DNA of 64,000 nt, from assembly GCF_041397485.1 (NCBI RefSeq), contig NZ_JAWKWO010000003.1:496001-560000 (forward strand). Direction: 5' to 3'. The notes below the pieces were generated by a model. The model made no database searches, had not been told where the DNA came from, and saw only the letters and a program-made list of their open reading frames with translations. Shown here in pieces: positions 42,604 to 53,027 of the stretch. Origin of the DNA: Zhengella sp020637775. GTDB taxonomy: Bacteria; Pseudomonadota; Alphaproteobacteria; Rhizobiales; Rhizobiaceae. Both the position numbers and the translations under genes were made by a program. Positions within the stretch are counted from its first letter, which is position 1, and every line of letters starts with the position of its first letter.

Positions 42604-43389
42604 ATGAACAATGTCGTTCGGCTGTTGCCGCCCACCGGCGGAAGCAAGACAACCCGCAAGCCGGCGGGACCGGCAGCCGAAACGACAGAGCGCCCTCCAT
42701 CGCTGCGGCCGCTCCGTCACGGCGACCTGTCGGGTGTCGCGCAGGCGCATGGCTTCAAGGCCTTTGCCGTTCTCGATATCGGCGAGCGGCGCGGCGGACT
42801 GATTTTCCCGAAGATGAGCTTTCACAGCCTGGAAGAGGGCCTGGCGGCGCAGATCGGCTCGATCAGCGATCTGACCCAATGTTCGGTCTTCCTCATGCTG
42901 GGAGAAACGAACATACCGTTTCCATTCACCACCGGGCTCGATTGCCGCACGAACGAACCGCCCGATCCGTCTCTGCTGGACAACCAGCTCGATACGTTGC
43001 TCAACATGTTCGGGCTGAAGGGCGGCTATTGTGTTCCCGTCTGTGACCCGAATGCGCGCCGCAGCGTGGTGATGTATTTCGGCGTTCGCGACGAAATGCA
43101 CAGCCGCTATCCCGGACTGGTCATCGACACGATCGAGACCTTTGACGCGATCTGGAACCGTCAGGCTGCGGGGGCTGTGCGACCGGACCTCACCTCGCTG
43201 GAACTGACCTGCATTGCAGGCCTTGTCCATGGACGCTCCTATGGCGATCTGGCGCGGGAAATGGCGCTGTCGGAAACCACGGTGACCGCCTTGACCCGGT
43301 CGCTGACCCGCAAGCTCGGTGCCAGTTCGCTGCATGAGGCGATCCACAAGGCAGCCCTTCTGGGGCTGGCGGGGCGTCAGGGGCAATAG
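42604..43389 (+). CDS. LuxR-type transcriptional regulator
   Basis: A 261-residue protein with a C-terminal GerE/LuxR helix-turn-helix: LTSLELTCIAGLVHGRSYGDLAREM, then SETTVTALTRSLTRKLGASSLHEAIHKA. The N-terminal 190 residues fall where an autoinducer-binding domain would be, but the only Trp there is in AIWNR near the end, and the Trp/Tyr/Asp set of acyl-homoserine-lactone receptors is not evident. It may be a solo regulator with another ligand or none. No synthase is nearby. The ATG at 42604, ten bases after AAAGGGAAA, is preferred to the GTG at 42583. Confidence 0.75.
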   Translation: MNNVVRLLPPTGGSKTTRKPAGPAAETTERPPSLRPLRHGDLSGVAQAHGFKAFAVLDIGERRGGLIFPKMSFHSLEEGLAAQIGSISDLTQCSVFLMLGETNIPFPFTTGLDCRTNEPPDPSLLDNQLDTLLNMFGLKGGYCVPVCDPNARRSVVMYFGVRDEMHSRYPGLVIDTIETFDAIWNRQAAGAVRPDLTSLELTCIAGLVHGRSYGDLAREMALSETTVTALTRSLTRKLGASSLHEAIHKAALLGLAGRQGQ

Positions 43390-43417
43390 ATCGCACCCTT
43401 GAAGGCGGCAGCCCGTT

Positions 43418-43765
43418 TCAGCCGCGGAAATTGTCCCCGTGCATGTCGAAAAGGCGCAGGATGCCTGAAACCGCGTCGCTTTGCACGGAAGACGAACCGG
43501 CGTTCGGGGCCAGTTCGCATAGCAGGAAGGCGAGCAGTTCACGGGCTTCGGCCTTCGTTCCCGGCTCATAGGCTACAAGTTCATGCCAAAGCGAGGAAAG
43601 GTGGCTGTCGATCTGTGTGATCCGGGCCGCATCATTGGTTTCAATGGCCTCATCCAGGGCGTCTGACGAGGCACGAAATGCTTCGACCAGTTCGAAAACC
43701 AGCGCGTGGCTACCGTTGCTCTGGCGATGCGTCATTTTCACCGCTGCGGATCCTTTTTCGGACAT
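43418..43765 (-). CDS. Small protein of unknown function
   Basis: A 115-residue, mostly helical acidic protein with no signal peptide or membrane segment (segments such as FELVEAFRASSDALDEAIE and EARELLAFLLCELAP). I do not recognise a family. Start is ambiguous: the ATG at 43765 has no clear ribosome site, and the ATG at 43735 has GGTGA three bases before it. It is convergent with the LuxR-type gene, only 28 bases away. The reading frame's composition looks coding. Confidence 0.55.
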   Translation of the reverse strand: MSEKGSAAVKMTHRQSNGSHALVFELVEAFRASSDALDEAIETNDAARITQIDSHLSSLWHELVAYEPGTKAEARELLAFLLCELAPNAGSSSVQSDAVSGILRLFDMHGDNFRG

Positions 43766-44046
43766 TGAAGCTTACACGATCGCAAACCTATGGAAAACTT
43801 TGCCTAATGTCACCGGTCAATCGGCGGAATGATTAACGGCGACGTCCGCATTTGAATTAAATCCTGTTGCTTGTTTCATTCCGGTTAATGTTTCTCCGTC
43901 TGTGCAGCGAATGCCGGACAGCCAGGCGCGCCCTGGCCGGCCGGTGCGCCGGGACCGCAGGTGCACCCAATCATGCCGGGCTGACCGAAACGCGCTGCCC
44001 TGTCCGCCGGCCACGCCAGTTTCATTTCGCCTGGCCGCTGGCGCGT
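43766..44046. other. Intergenic region upstream of small unknown gene
   Basis: 281 bases with no gene that I can support. The left part (43765-43880) is relatively AT-rich and should hold the promoter of the small minus-strand gene. The right part is GC-rich and follows the end of psuG; I see no clear terminator. Confidence 0.5.
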
Positions 44047-44958
44047 TCAACCGGCCAGCGCGGCGGCAATGTCCGCGGCCAGCCGCGCATTGTTCTTGAC
44101 CAGCGCAATGTTGGTGGCGAGGCTGCGACCGCCGGTCAGTTCGACAATCCGGGCCAGCAGGAAGGGCGTGACAGCCTTGCCGCTCACGCCCTTTGCTTCC
44201 GCTTCTGCCTGTGCCTCTGCAATATGGCGGTTCATCTCGGCGGACGGGATTTCGTCAGCCTCGGGAACCGGATTGGCGACCAGCATTCCGCCCTCGATGC
44301 CGAGCGCCGCGCGCATGGCCTGGAAGCGGGCGATGCCGTCGGCGCTGTCGATGGTCAGCGGTGCCTCCCAGGGCGAACTGCGCGACCAGAATGCGGGCAT
44401 GGTGCGCGTGCCGAAGGCAACCACCGGAACGCCATTTGTCTCAAGCACTTCCAATGTCTTGGGTATGTCGAGGATGGCCTTTGGTCCGGCCGACACGACG
44501 ATGACCGGCGTGCGTGCGAGTTCGGCCAGATCGGCTGAAATGTCGAAACTCTGTTCCGCACCCTTGTGAACGCCGCCGATGCCGCCGGTGGCAAAGACCC
44601 CGATGCCGGCCCGGGCGGCGGCGATCATGGTGGCGGCGACGGTGGTTCCGCCTGTAGCGCCGGTCGTCATGGCATAGGCGAGATCGGCGCGGCTGAGCTT
44701 CATGGCGCCCTTCGTGCCGGCCAGCGCCCGCCGCTGGGATGCCGAAAGTCCGATCTTCAGGCGGCCATCCATGACGGCAATCGTGGCTGGCGTGGCGCCA
44801 TGGTCGCGCACCATCGATTCCACCGATTCCGCCATGGCCTCATTGTCGGGAAACGGCATGCCGTGGGTGATGATCGTCGACTCCAGCGCCACGACCGGCT
44901 TTCCGGCGGCCAGTGCGGCGGCCACATCCGGCGCAATATCCAATATCCGGTCTGTCAT
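44047..44958 (-). CDS. psuG: Pseudouridine-5'-phosphate glycosidase
   Basis: A 303-residue enzyme that splits pseudouridine 5'-phosphate to uracil and ribose 5-phosphate, reversing the modification for salvage. Conserved blocks are VVALESTIITHGMPFPDN near the start (with the catalytic Glu and the His-Gly), MDGRLKIGLS, GGTTVAATMIAA, GIGVFATGGIGGVHKGAE and ATNIALVKNNA at the end. It overlaps the kinase gene by 4 bases, giving a two-gene operon that phosphorylates and then cleaves pseudouridine. Confidence 0.95.
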   Translation of the reverse strand: MTDRILDIAPDVAAALAAGKPVVALESTIITHGMPFPDNEAMAESVESMVRDHGATPATIAVMDGRLKIGLSASQRRALAGTKGAMKLSRADLAYAMTTGATGGTTVAATMIAAARAGIGVFATGGIGGVHKGAEQSFDISADLAELARTPVIVVSAGPKAILDIPKTLEVLETNGVPVVAFGTRTMPAFWSRSSPWEAPLTIDSADGIARFQAMRAALGIEGGMLVANPVPEADEIPSAEMNRHIAEAQAEAEAKGVSGKAVTPFLLARIVELTGGRSLATNIALVKNNARLAADIAAALAG

Positions 44959-45914
44959 GTTCCGTTCAGTCTCCGGGTTTCGATCAGGCGATCCTGATAG
45001 GGTGCTCCTGCCAGATCCGGAGCGGAGGCCACGGTTTCCACCGCCAGCGCGGCGGCGGCGAGCCCTTCCATGGCAGCGTCGCGCAGGTTCCGGTTCCGCA
45101 TCAGGGCAGCGACCGCCGCTCCTGTCAACGCATCGCCTGCACCGGTGACATCGATCGCGCGGGCGGGGGGCGGGTGCAACGTCGTCACCTGTCCGGCATC
45201 GAGCAGCGTCAGGGGGCCGCCACCGGCTGTCACCATGGCGCGCCGGACGCCAAGCGCTGACAAGGCATCGGCAAGGGCCGGCGCCGGTGTGCCCGGTGCG
45301 CGCCCCGTGAGCGCCGCAGCCTCGGCCTGGTTGCAGAACAGGCAGGCGACATGACGCAGCACCGGCCGCCAGTGCAGCGCCTTGGCCGGCGAGATGGCCA
45401 TGGCATGAAGCGGCCGGTCTCCGGCAAGCGCGACAAGGCGCCCCATAGCCGATGCAGGCAGGTTGGCATCCGCAAGAATGGCGTCCGCTTCCCTCAACGC
45501 GTCGCGCACGCGCTTGCGGCGCAGCAGCCGGTCGAATGCCGTTTCGTAAAGCGCCATGTCGGCAAGCCCTACGATCTGCTCGCCATCTTCACCGAGGACC
45601 GAGGTGTAGGAGGGGGATGCGCGATCGAGAAATGTGGCACCCAGATCGTGCAAACCGGCATGCGCGATGGCGTCGGCGATCCTCGTGCCGCCGGCGTCTC
45701 CGCCCCTGGCGGACAGAAGCGAAACAAGCGCCCCGCGGCCGGCCGCGGCCCGGGCGGCATTGAAGGCACCTCCGCCCACGGTCTCGCGCATGGTACCAGG
45801 ATGCGAGGCGCCCGGCGTGAACGGCACGCAAAGGCGTCCGCGCCTGTCGACATGGGCGCCGCCGGCGGCAAACAGACGCAGGATTGACGGCGACGTCACG
45901 CGGCCACCCCACAT
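44955..45914 (-). CDS. psuK: PfkB-family sugar kinase, probable pseudouridine kinase
   Basis: A 319-residue ribokinase-type kinase. The N-terminal PfkB segment ETVGGGAFNAARAAAGRGA and the C-terminal signature AIDVTGAGDALTGAAVAAL, with the catalytic Asp in GAGD, are clear. The direct overlap with psuG indicates pseudouridine as substrate, by analogy with psuK-psuG pairs. Start is uncertain: the ATG at 45914 lacks a ribosome site, whereas a GTG five codons in (45899) follows GGGTGG. It is divergent from recA. Confidence 0.88.
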   Translation of the reverse strand: MWGGRVTSPSILRLFAAGGAHVDRRGRLCVPFTPGASHPGTMRETVGGGAFNAARAAAGRGALVSLLSARGGDAGGTRIADAIAHAGLHDLGATFLDRASPSYTSVLGEDGEQIVGLADMALYETAFDRLLRRKRVRDALREADAILADANLPASAMGRLVALAGDRPLHAMAISPAKALHWRPVLRHVACLFCNQAEAAALTGRAPGTPAPALADALSALGVRRAMVTAGGGPLTLLDAGQVTTLHPPPARAIDVTGAGDALTGAAVAALMRNRNLRDAAMEGLAAAALAVETVASAPDLAGAPYQDRLIETRRLNGT

Positions 45915-46033
45915 TTGCCAGCCGGCGACGCCGCGTCCGGCGAATCGCCGATCGGCCCGCCGGTGGACGGCGGCCGGCCGGAAGCGCGCAGGCAGCAGGC
46001 ACGAAACGGTTCCATGTCGATCCGGATGGTTCG

Positions 46034-46048
46034 GAACAAAATTTGAAC
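46034..46048 (+). promoter_or_regulatory. LexA (SOS) box upstream of recA
   Basis: GAAC-N7-GAAC (GAAC at 46034-46037 and 46045-46048, AAAATTT between) is an exact match to the alphaproteobacterial LexA site. A second, imperfect GAAC-N7-GTAC is at 46088-46102. Confidence 0.85.
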
Positions 46049-46076
46049 ATCCTTTGAAAACAGCATGTTGAAAGCC

Positions 46077-46105
46077 TTGTCAAGGCGGAACAAATGGCGT
46101 ACAAA
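46077..46105 (+). promoter_or_regulatory. Probable recA promoter
   Basis: TTGTCA (46077-46082) and TACAAA (46100-46105) are 17 bases apart. The imperfect second LexA-like site lies between and over them, so repression at the core promoter is possible. Transcription would begin about 45 bases before the recA ATG. Confidence 0.5.
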
Positions 46106-46160
46106 AATATTACGGCGTTGCGGCGCCCGATCGTTCAAGTCGGGGAACAAGGTGTATATC

Positions 46161-47249
<1,089 letters not shown>

Positions 47250-47430
47250 GGCGCATATGATGTTGCAAGACAAGGCTGCATGGCGTGTCCTGACGTCATG
47301 CGGTCTTTTGCGTCCGGTGGCCGTGGCGCGGCCGGGCAGCGTTCTGGACAGTGCGGATGCCGAAAGCTAAAAGGCGATGACAGCAAGCCCGCCCAACCGG
47401 CGGGCACCATTTCTTATCGGGACGGAAACC

Positions 47431-50088
47431 ATGAGTGGCGTAAACGAGATCCGGTCGGCTTTTCTCGACTTCTTTGCCAGAAACGGACATGAGGCAGTTG
47501 CTTCCAGCCCGCTTGTGCCCCGCAACGATCCGACATTGATGTTCACCAATGCGGGCATGGTGCAGTTCAAGAATGTCTTCACCGGACTTGAAAAGCGCGA
47601 CTACAACCGCGCCGCGACATCGCAGAAATGCGTGCGTGCGGGAGGCAAGCACAATGACCTCGACAATGTCGGCTATACCGCCCGCCATCACACGTTCTTC
47701 GAAATGCTCGGCAACTTCTCGTTCGGCGACTATTTCAAGGAAGAGGCCATCCGCCTTGCCTGGGAGCTGATCACCAGGGAATTCGGCCTTGCCCGGGACC
47801 GGCTGCTTGTCACGGTCTACCATACCGATGACGAGGCAGCAGATCACTGGAAGAAGATTGCCGGTCTTTCCGACGACAGGATCATCCGCATCGCGACCTC
47901 GGACAATTTCTGGGCAATGGGCGACACCGGTCCGTGCGGCCCCTGTTCGGAGATCTTCTTCGACCATGGCGACAAGATTCCCGGTGGCCCGCCCGGAAGT
48001 CCCGACGAGGATGGCGACCGGTTCATCGAGATCTGGAACCTTGTCTTCATGCAGTATGAGCAGGTGACGAAGGAGGAGCGGGTGGAGCTGCCGCGTCCTT
48101 CCATCGACACGGGCATGGGCCTTGAGCGGATTGCCGCTGTGCTGCAAGGCGAGCATGACAATTACGACATCGATCTCTTCAAGGCCCTGATCCGCGCTTC
48201 GGAAGAGGCGACCGGCGTGGAGGCGGAAGGCAAGTTCCGCGCGAGCCACCGGGTGATTGCCGATCACCTGCGCGCTTCCAGCTTCCTGATTGCCGACGGC
48301 GTGCTGCCCTCCAACGAGGGGCGTGGGTATGTGCTGCGCCGCATCATGCGCAGGGCCATGCGTCATGCGCAATTGCTCGGTGCGCAGGAGCCGCTGATGT
48401 GGCGTCTTGTTCCCGCGCTGCTGCGCGAGATGGGGCAGGCCTACCCGGAACTTGTCCGTGGCAAGGACCTGATCACGGAAACGCTGCGCCTGGAGGAAAG
48501 CCGTTTCCGCAAGACTCTGGCGCGCGGCCTATCGCTTCTGGAAGAGGCGACCGGCGATATCGAGGCCGGCGGCGAACTCGATGGCGAAACGGCATTCAAG
48601 CTTTATGACACCTACGGTTTTCCGCTTGACCTGACGCAGGACGCGCTTCGCCAGCGCGGCATCGGTGTCGATACGGATGCCTTCAAGTCCGCCATGGACC
48701 GCCAGAAGGCCGAGGCGCGCGCCAATTGGGCCGGTTCCGGCGAGGCCCGGACCGAAACCGTCTGGTTCGAGCTGCGTGAAAAGTTCGGCGCGACCGAATT
48801 CCTCGGTTATGAAACGGAAAGCGCGGAAGGCGTCATCCTTGCGCTGGTGCAGGACGGCAAGGCCGTTGAGCGGGCAGGCGAGGGCGAGAATGTCTCGGTC
48901 GTCGTGAACCAGACGCCGTTCTATGGCGAATCCGGTGGCCAGATGGGCGATACCGGCGTGATTGCCGGCGAAGGGTTCGTTGTTCGCGTCACCGACACCC
49001 AGAAAAAGGCTGAAGGTCTGTTCGTCCACAGCGGAACCGTGAGCGAGGGTGTCGTAAAGACCGGCGAAGAGGCAGAACTGATCGTCGATGCGTCGCGGCG
49101 GACACGCTTGCGGGCAAATCATTCCGCGACGCATTTGGTCCATGAGGCATTGCGCGAGGTTCTGGGCACGCATGTTGCGCAGAAAGGCTCTCTCGTCGCG
49201 CCCGACCGGCTGCGATTCGACTTTTCCCACCCCAAGCCGATTTCGGATCAGGAACTCAAGCGCATCGAGGATATTGCCAACGAGATCGTGGTGCAGAATG
49301 CTCCGGTCACAACCCGGCTGATGGCGGTTGACGATGCCATTGCGGCCGGCGCGATGGCGCTGTTCGGGGAGAAATACGGCGACGAGGTGCGCGTGGTTTC
49401 CATGGGAACGGGACTGCATGGCGAAAAGGCGGGCAAGCCCTATTCGGTGGAACTGTGCGGGGGTACCCATGTCCGTGCCACGGGCGATATCGGTCTTGTC
49501 CGCGTGGTCGGGGAAAACGCGGTCGCCTCCGGTGTCCGGCGCATCGAGGCCCTGACCGGGGAGGACGCGCGGCGCTATCTCGACGAGCAGGACCGGCGGG
49601 TGCGTGACATGGCGGCTGCGCTGAAGGTCGCGCCGGCGGATGCCGTTGCGCGTTTGGAGCAGGTTCTGGATGAACGCAAGAAGCTGGAACGTGAATTGGC
49701 CGAGGCCAAGCGCAAGCTGGCGCTTGGCGGAGGCGGGTCCGCGGATGGCGGCGGCGCGGAAGACATCGCCGGCGTGAAATTCATGGGCCGGGTTGTGGAA
49801 GGCGTTTCGCCGCGCGACCTGAAGCCACTGGCCGATGAAGGCAAGCAGGCGCTTGGCTCCGGCGTGGTCGTCTTTGTCGGCAAGGGCGATGACGGAAAAG
49901 CCAGCGTCGTGGTCGCCGTGACCGCCGACATGACCGACCGTTTCTCGGCGGTCGAACTTGTCCGCATCGCCTCTGAAGCATTGGGTGGAAAAGGCGGCGG
50001 CGGGCGTCCGGACATGGCGCAGGCCGGTGGTCCCGACGCTTCAAGGGCGGATGCGGCCATTGCAGCCGTGCGGTCTGCGCTGGGGTGA
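47431..50088 (+). CDS. alaS: Alanine--tRNA ligase
   Basis: An 885-residue class II synthetase of normal length. The catalytic core begins VNEIRSAFLDFFARNGH with the motif-1 SSPLVPRNDPTLMFTNAGMV, KCVRAGGKHNDLDNVG and FFEMLGNFSFGDYFK. The editing domain has the HSATHLVHEAL and CGGTHVRATGDIG zinc-binding pair. The C-terminal domain ends with GGGRPDMAQAGG. It follows recA by 181 bases, the usual order in these bacteria, and starts at the ATG at 47431 with GGAAACC upstream. Confidence 0.97.
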   Translation: MSGVNEIRSAFLDFFARNGHEAVASSPLVPRNDPTLMFTNAGMVQFKNVFTGLEKRDYNRAATSQKCVRAGGKHNDLDNVGYTARHHTFFEMLGNFSFGDYFKEEAIRLAWELITREFGLARDRLLVTVYHTDDEAADHWKKIAGLSDDRIIRIATSDNFWAMGDTGPCGPCSEIFFDHGDKIPGGPPGSPDEDGDRFIEIWNLVFMQYEQVTKEERVELPRPSIDTGMGLERIAAVLQGEHDNYDIDLFKALIRASEEATGVEAEGKFRASHRVIADHLRASSFLIADGVLPSNEGRGYVLRRIMRRAMRHAQLLGAQEPLMWRLVPALLREMGQAYPELVRGKDLITETLRLEESRFRKTLARGLSLLEEATGDIEAGGELDGETAFKLYDTYGFPLDLTQDALRQRGIGVDTDAFKSAMDRQKAEARANWAGSGEARTETVWFELREKFGATEFLGYETESAEGVILALVQDGKAVERAGEGENVSVVVNQTPFYGESGGQMGDTGVIAGEGFVVRVTDTQKKAEGLFVHSGTVSEGVVKTGEEAELIVDASRRTRLRANHSATHLVHEALREVLGTHVAQKGSLVAPDRLRFDFSHPKPISDQELKRIEDIANEIVVQNAPVTTRLMAVDDAIAAGAMALFGEKYGDEVRVVSMGTGLHGEKAGKPYSVELCGGTHVRATGDIGLVRVVGENAVASGVRRIEALTGEDARRYLDEQDRRVRDMAAALKVAPADAVARLEQVLDERKKLERELAEAKRKLALGGGGSADGGGAEDIAGVKFMGRVVEGVSPRDLKPLADEGKQALGSGVVVFVGKGDDGKASVVVAVTADMTDRFSAVELVRIASEALGGKGGGGRPDMAQAGGPDASRADAAIAAVRSALG

Positions 50089-50137
50089 TGCGTTCGCCGG
50101 GACGCATGTTCGTTCCCGGTTCCATGCAAGGAAAACG

Positions 50138-50173
50138 AAGGGGCGTTGCCGGTTCGGACAACGCCCTTTTTCT
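50138..50173 (+). terminator. Rho-independent terminator after alaS
   Basis: Arms GGGCGTTG (50141-50148) and CAACGCCC (50159-50166), then TTTTTCTTT, about 50 bases after the alaS stop. Confidence 0.88.
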
Positions 50174-50666
50174 TTGGCCGCAGGGCGTGGTCAGAAAGAT
50201 GCCGGCGCATTGCCGGCCGGTCGGGATGACCTGGCCGGCGGCCCGCCTTGCGATCGGTCAGACATGCAACGACCATCTGGTGGCGCGCCGCTTCCTTGCC
50301 GTCCAGCGTATCGGTTCAACCGTTTTCGTATTGGGAAGAGCCCCAAAAAGGGCGCGCTGCCGAAGACCGGGGGCGGTGGCAACGGCAGCGCTTCACGACG
50401 TGGCCGGATGTGTGCGGTGACCGCGTCGCGCAGTTCGCAATTAACAATGAAACGCTAATAAATTCCAGTGCTATCTCACTGAAATGTGAAAAACGTCTCA
50501 CTTTTTTCAGCCTGATTTTATCGGGCCGGTTGGGGCGTGCCGGCGGGCAATGCGTGCGGCCCGACAGCGCGTCCGTCATCGTTGCCGGATGCGCAGAGCA
50601 TTGGTTTCGTTCGACGAAAAATGGCCCGGAATCGCGGGTTGCGAGACTGTTTTCGCGGAAAAAACA
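50174..50666. other. Long intergenic region between alaS and icd
   Basis: About 490 bases with no gene I can support; several short frames overlap here but none resembles a protein. Around 50440-50530 the sequence becomes AT-rich, with GTGAAAAACGTCTCAC followed by TTTTTTC (50486-50508), a short stem and T run. It could be the tail of a small RNA on the plus strand, or degraded sequence. Confidence 0.4.
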
Positions 50667-50692
50667 AAACCGGCGCCTTGGGGCGCCGGTTT
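50667..50692 (-). terminator. Rho-independent terminator of icd
   Basis: Perfect 11-bp arms at 50667-50677 and 50682-50692 with a 4-base loop. On the minus strand they are followed by TTTGTTTTTT. It lies 28 bases beyond the icd stop. Confidence 0.92.
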
Positions 50693-50719
50693 GCTCATTC
50701 AGCCAGGAAGGCTAGCGTT

Positions 50720-51931
50720 TCAGCCCATGGCCTTTTGCAGGTTCTCGTCGATCTTGTCGAGGAAGCCCGTCGTCGACAGCCAGGGCTGATCGGGTCCGAT
50801 GAGAAGCGCCAGATCCTTGGTCATGAAGCCCGATTCGACGGTGTTCACGCAGACCTTCTCAAGCGTGTCGGCGAAACGTGCCAGTTCGGCATTGTCATCC
50901 AGCTTGGCGCGATGGGCCAGACCACGCGTCCAGGCGAAAATGGAGGCGATCGAGTTGGTCGAGGTCTCTTCGCCCTTCTGGTGCTGGCGGTAATGGCGGG
51001 TCACGGTGCCGTGCGCGGCCTCGGCCTCGACGGTCTTGCCATCCGGCGTCATCAGCACGGACGTCATCAGGCCGAGCGAGCCGAAGCCCTGTGCCACCGT
51101 GTCGGATTGCACATCGCCGTCATAGTTCTTGCAGGCCCAGACATAGCCGCCCGACCACTTCAGTGAAGCCGCCACCATGTCGTCGATCAGGCGGTGTTCG
51201 TACCAGATCTTGGCTTCCTTGAACTTCTCGACGAACTCGGCTTCGTAAATCTCCTGGAAGATGTCCTTGAAGCGGCCGTCATAGGCTTTGAGGATCGTGT
51301 TCTTGGTGGAGAGATAGCAGGGCACCTTGCGCTGCAGGGCGTAGTTCATCGAGGCGCGGGCGAAGTCGCGGATCGAATCGTCAAGGTTGTACATCGCCAT
51401 GGCGACGCCCGAACCCGGCGCCTGGAAGACCTCGTGCTCGATCTCGGTGCCATCGTCGCCGACAAACTTGATCGTCAGCCTGCCCTTGCCGGGGAAGCGG
51501 AAGTCGGTGGCGCGGTACTGGTCTCCGAAGGCGTGACGGCCGACGATGATCGGCTGCGTCCAGCCGGGCACCAGGCGCGGCACGTTCTTGCAGATGATCG
51601 GCTCGCGAAAGATGACGCCACCCAGGATGTTGCGGATGGTGCCGTTCGGCGAGCGGTACATGCGCTTCAGGCCGAATTCCTCGACGCGGGCCTCGTCCGG
51701 GGTGATGGTGGCGCATTTCACGCCGACGCCATGCTCCTTGATTGCATTGGCGGCGTCCACGGTGATCTGGTCGTCGGTCTCGTCACGCTTCTCGATCCCG
51801 AGATCATAGTATTTCAGGTCGATGTCGAGATAGGGGTGGATCAGCTTGTCCTTGATGAACTGCCAGATGATCCGGGTCATCTCGTCGCCGTCGAGTTCGA
51901 CAACCGGGTTGGCCACCTTGATCTTCGCCAT
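50720..51931 (-). CDS. icd: NADP-dependent isocitrate dehydrogenase
   Basis: A 403-residue enzyme of the homodimeric type II class that oxidises isocitrate to 2-oxoglutarate in the TCA cycle and supplies NADPH. Family segments: VVELDGDEMTRIIWQFIKDK at the start, the substrate loop YRSPNGTIRNILGG, LSTKNTILKAYDGRFKD, and VQSDTVAQGFGSLGLMTS with VEAEAAHGTVTRHYRQ. The ATG at 51931 has a GAGGAAA ribosome site; the frame is open upstream over the divergent gene but is not family-like there. Confidence 0.97.
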   Translation of the reverse strand: MAKIKVANPVVELDGDEMTRIIWQFIKDKLIHPYLDIDLKYYDLGIEKRDETDDQITVDAANAIKEHGVGVKCATITPDEARVEEFGLKRMYRSPNGTIRNILGGVIFREPIICKNVPRLVPGWTQPIIVGRHAFGDQYRATDFRFPGKGRLTIKFVGDDGTEIEHEVFQAPGSGVAMAMYNLDDSIRDFARASMNYALQRKVPCYLSTKNTILKAYDGRFKDIFQEIYEAEFVEKFKEAKIWYEHRLIDDMVAASLKWSGGYVWACKNYDGDVQSDTVAQGFGSLGLMTSVLMTPDGKTVEAEAAHGTVTRHYRQHQKGEETSTNSIASIFAWTRGLAHRAKLDDNAELARFADTLEKVCVNTVESGFMTKDLALLIGPDQPWLSTTGFLDKIDENLQKAMG

Positions 51932-52087
51932 GTTATTTCCTCGTATTGGAGATGCGGCAGCGCGCCGCTGTGCTGACGGGTCGGATTTTGACGCCCCTAT
52001 AGCACCGGCTTCCGCCAAGGCAAAGTCATGCTCTTGGTGCATATGTGCAAAACAGGCTCGTGCCGCCAAAACGGGAGAAAAAACGAG

Positions 52088-52987
52088 ATGAGCATCCGGT
52101 TTTCGAAGGCAGATCTGCCCGCCGGCACTTTCCACTATGCCGAGGCCGGGCAGGCGGACAAGCCGCTTTTGCTCTGCCTGCACGGTTTTCCGGAATCCTG
52201 GCTTGCCCACGAGGCCATCATGCCGCTGCTGGCCGGTGCGTTCCACGTCGTCGCACCGGACCAGCGTGGCTTCAACCGCTCGCCCAAGCCGCGCGGTGTC
52301 GAGGCTTACCAGACGCGCCACCTGGTGGCCGACATGTTCGCGTTTGCCGACAGGTTGTCGCCGGATGAACCATTTCATCTGCTGGGGCATGACTGGGGTT
52401 CAGCGGTTGCCTATGCGATGGCCTTTGCGAAGCCAGCGCGCATTGCCCGGCTGACCGTGGCCAATGGCGTGCATCCGTGGTGTTTCCAGAACGCCATCGT
52501 CAACGATCCGGGCCAGCGGGCGGCCAGCCAGTACATGAACCGGCTGAGGGCCAGCGATGCGGCAAGCCTGCTTTCGGCCAACGATTTCGAAAAGCTCATG
52601 AACATGATGGCCGGTTTCTCCGCCACGGACTGGCTCGGCGACGACCTGCGCGAAGCCTACAAGGCGCAATGGCGGCAAACCGGCGCGGTGGAGGCGATGC
52701 TCAACTGGTACCGCGCATCGCCCGTTGTCGTGCCCGACCTGGAGGCTGACAAGGTGGAAGCCCCGCTGCTGGCGATGCCGGAGGATGCGCTGCGGGTCGG
52801 GATGCCGCATCTCATTCTCTGGGGCGAGGATGACATCGCGCTGACGCAAGCCTGCCTGAGCGGGCTTGAACGCTTCGCGGCCGATCTGACCATCCGGCGC
52901 ATCGGCGGGGCGAGTCACTGGATCCTGCACGAGCAGCCGGAACGCGTGGCCGCGGAAATCATCGCGTTTGCGGCGGGGCGGGCCTGA
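52088..52987 (+). CDS. Alpha/beta hydrolase, epoxide hydrolase/dehalogenase-like
   Basis: A 299-residue alpha/beta hydrolase. The oxyanion segment is LCLHGFPESWLAHE, the nucleophile is the Asp in FHLLGHDWGSAVAYAM, a second acid lies near LILWGEDDIAL, and the catalytic His is in IGGASHWILHEQPE. The Asp nucleophile with HGFPESW places it with epoxide hydrolases and haloacid/haloalkane dehalogenases; the substrate cannot be told. The ATG at 52088 lies 11 bases after GGGAG. It is divergent from icd and stands apart from any pathway. Confidence 0.82.
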   Translation: MSIRFSKADLPAGTFHYAEAGQADKPLLLCLHGFPESWLAHEAIMPLLAGAFHVVAPDQRGFNRSPKPRGVEAYQTRHLVADMFAFADRLSPDEPFHLLGHDWGSAVAYAMAFAKPARIARLTVANGVHPWCFQNAIVNDPGQRAASQYMNRLRASDAASLLSANDFEKLMNMMAGFSATDWLGDDLREAYKAQWRQTGAVEAMLNWYRASPVVVPDLEADKVEAPLLAMPEDALRVGMPHLILWGEDDIALTQACLSGLERFAADLTIRRIGGASHWILHEQPERVAAEIIAFAAGRA

Positions 52988-53027
52988 AGGCTTTGACCGG
53001 GAAGCGGTTTCGGGCTAACGCCACGCC

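Noticed and set aside
50085..50420. Possible 111-codon gene after alaS
   Set aside because: It begins inside the alaS stop region, runs through the terminator hairpin and resembles no protein I know.
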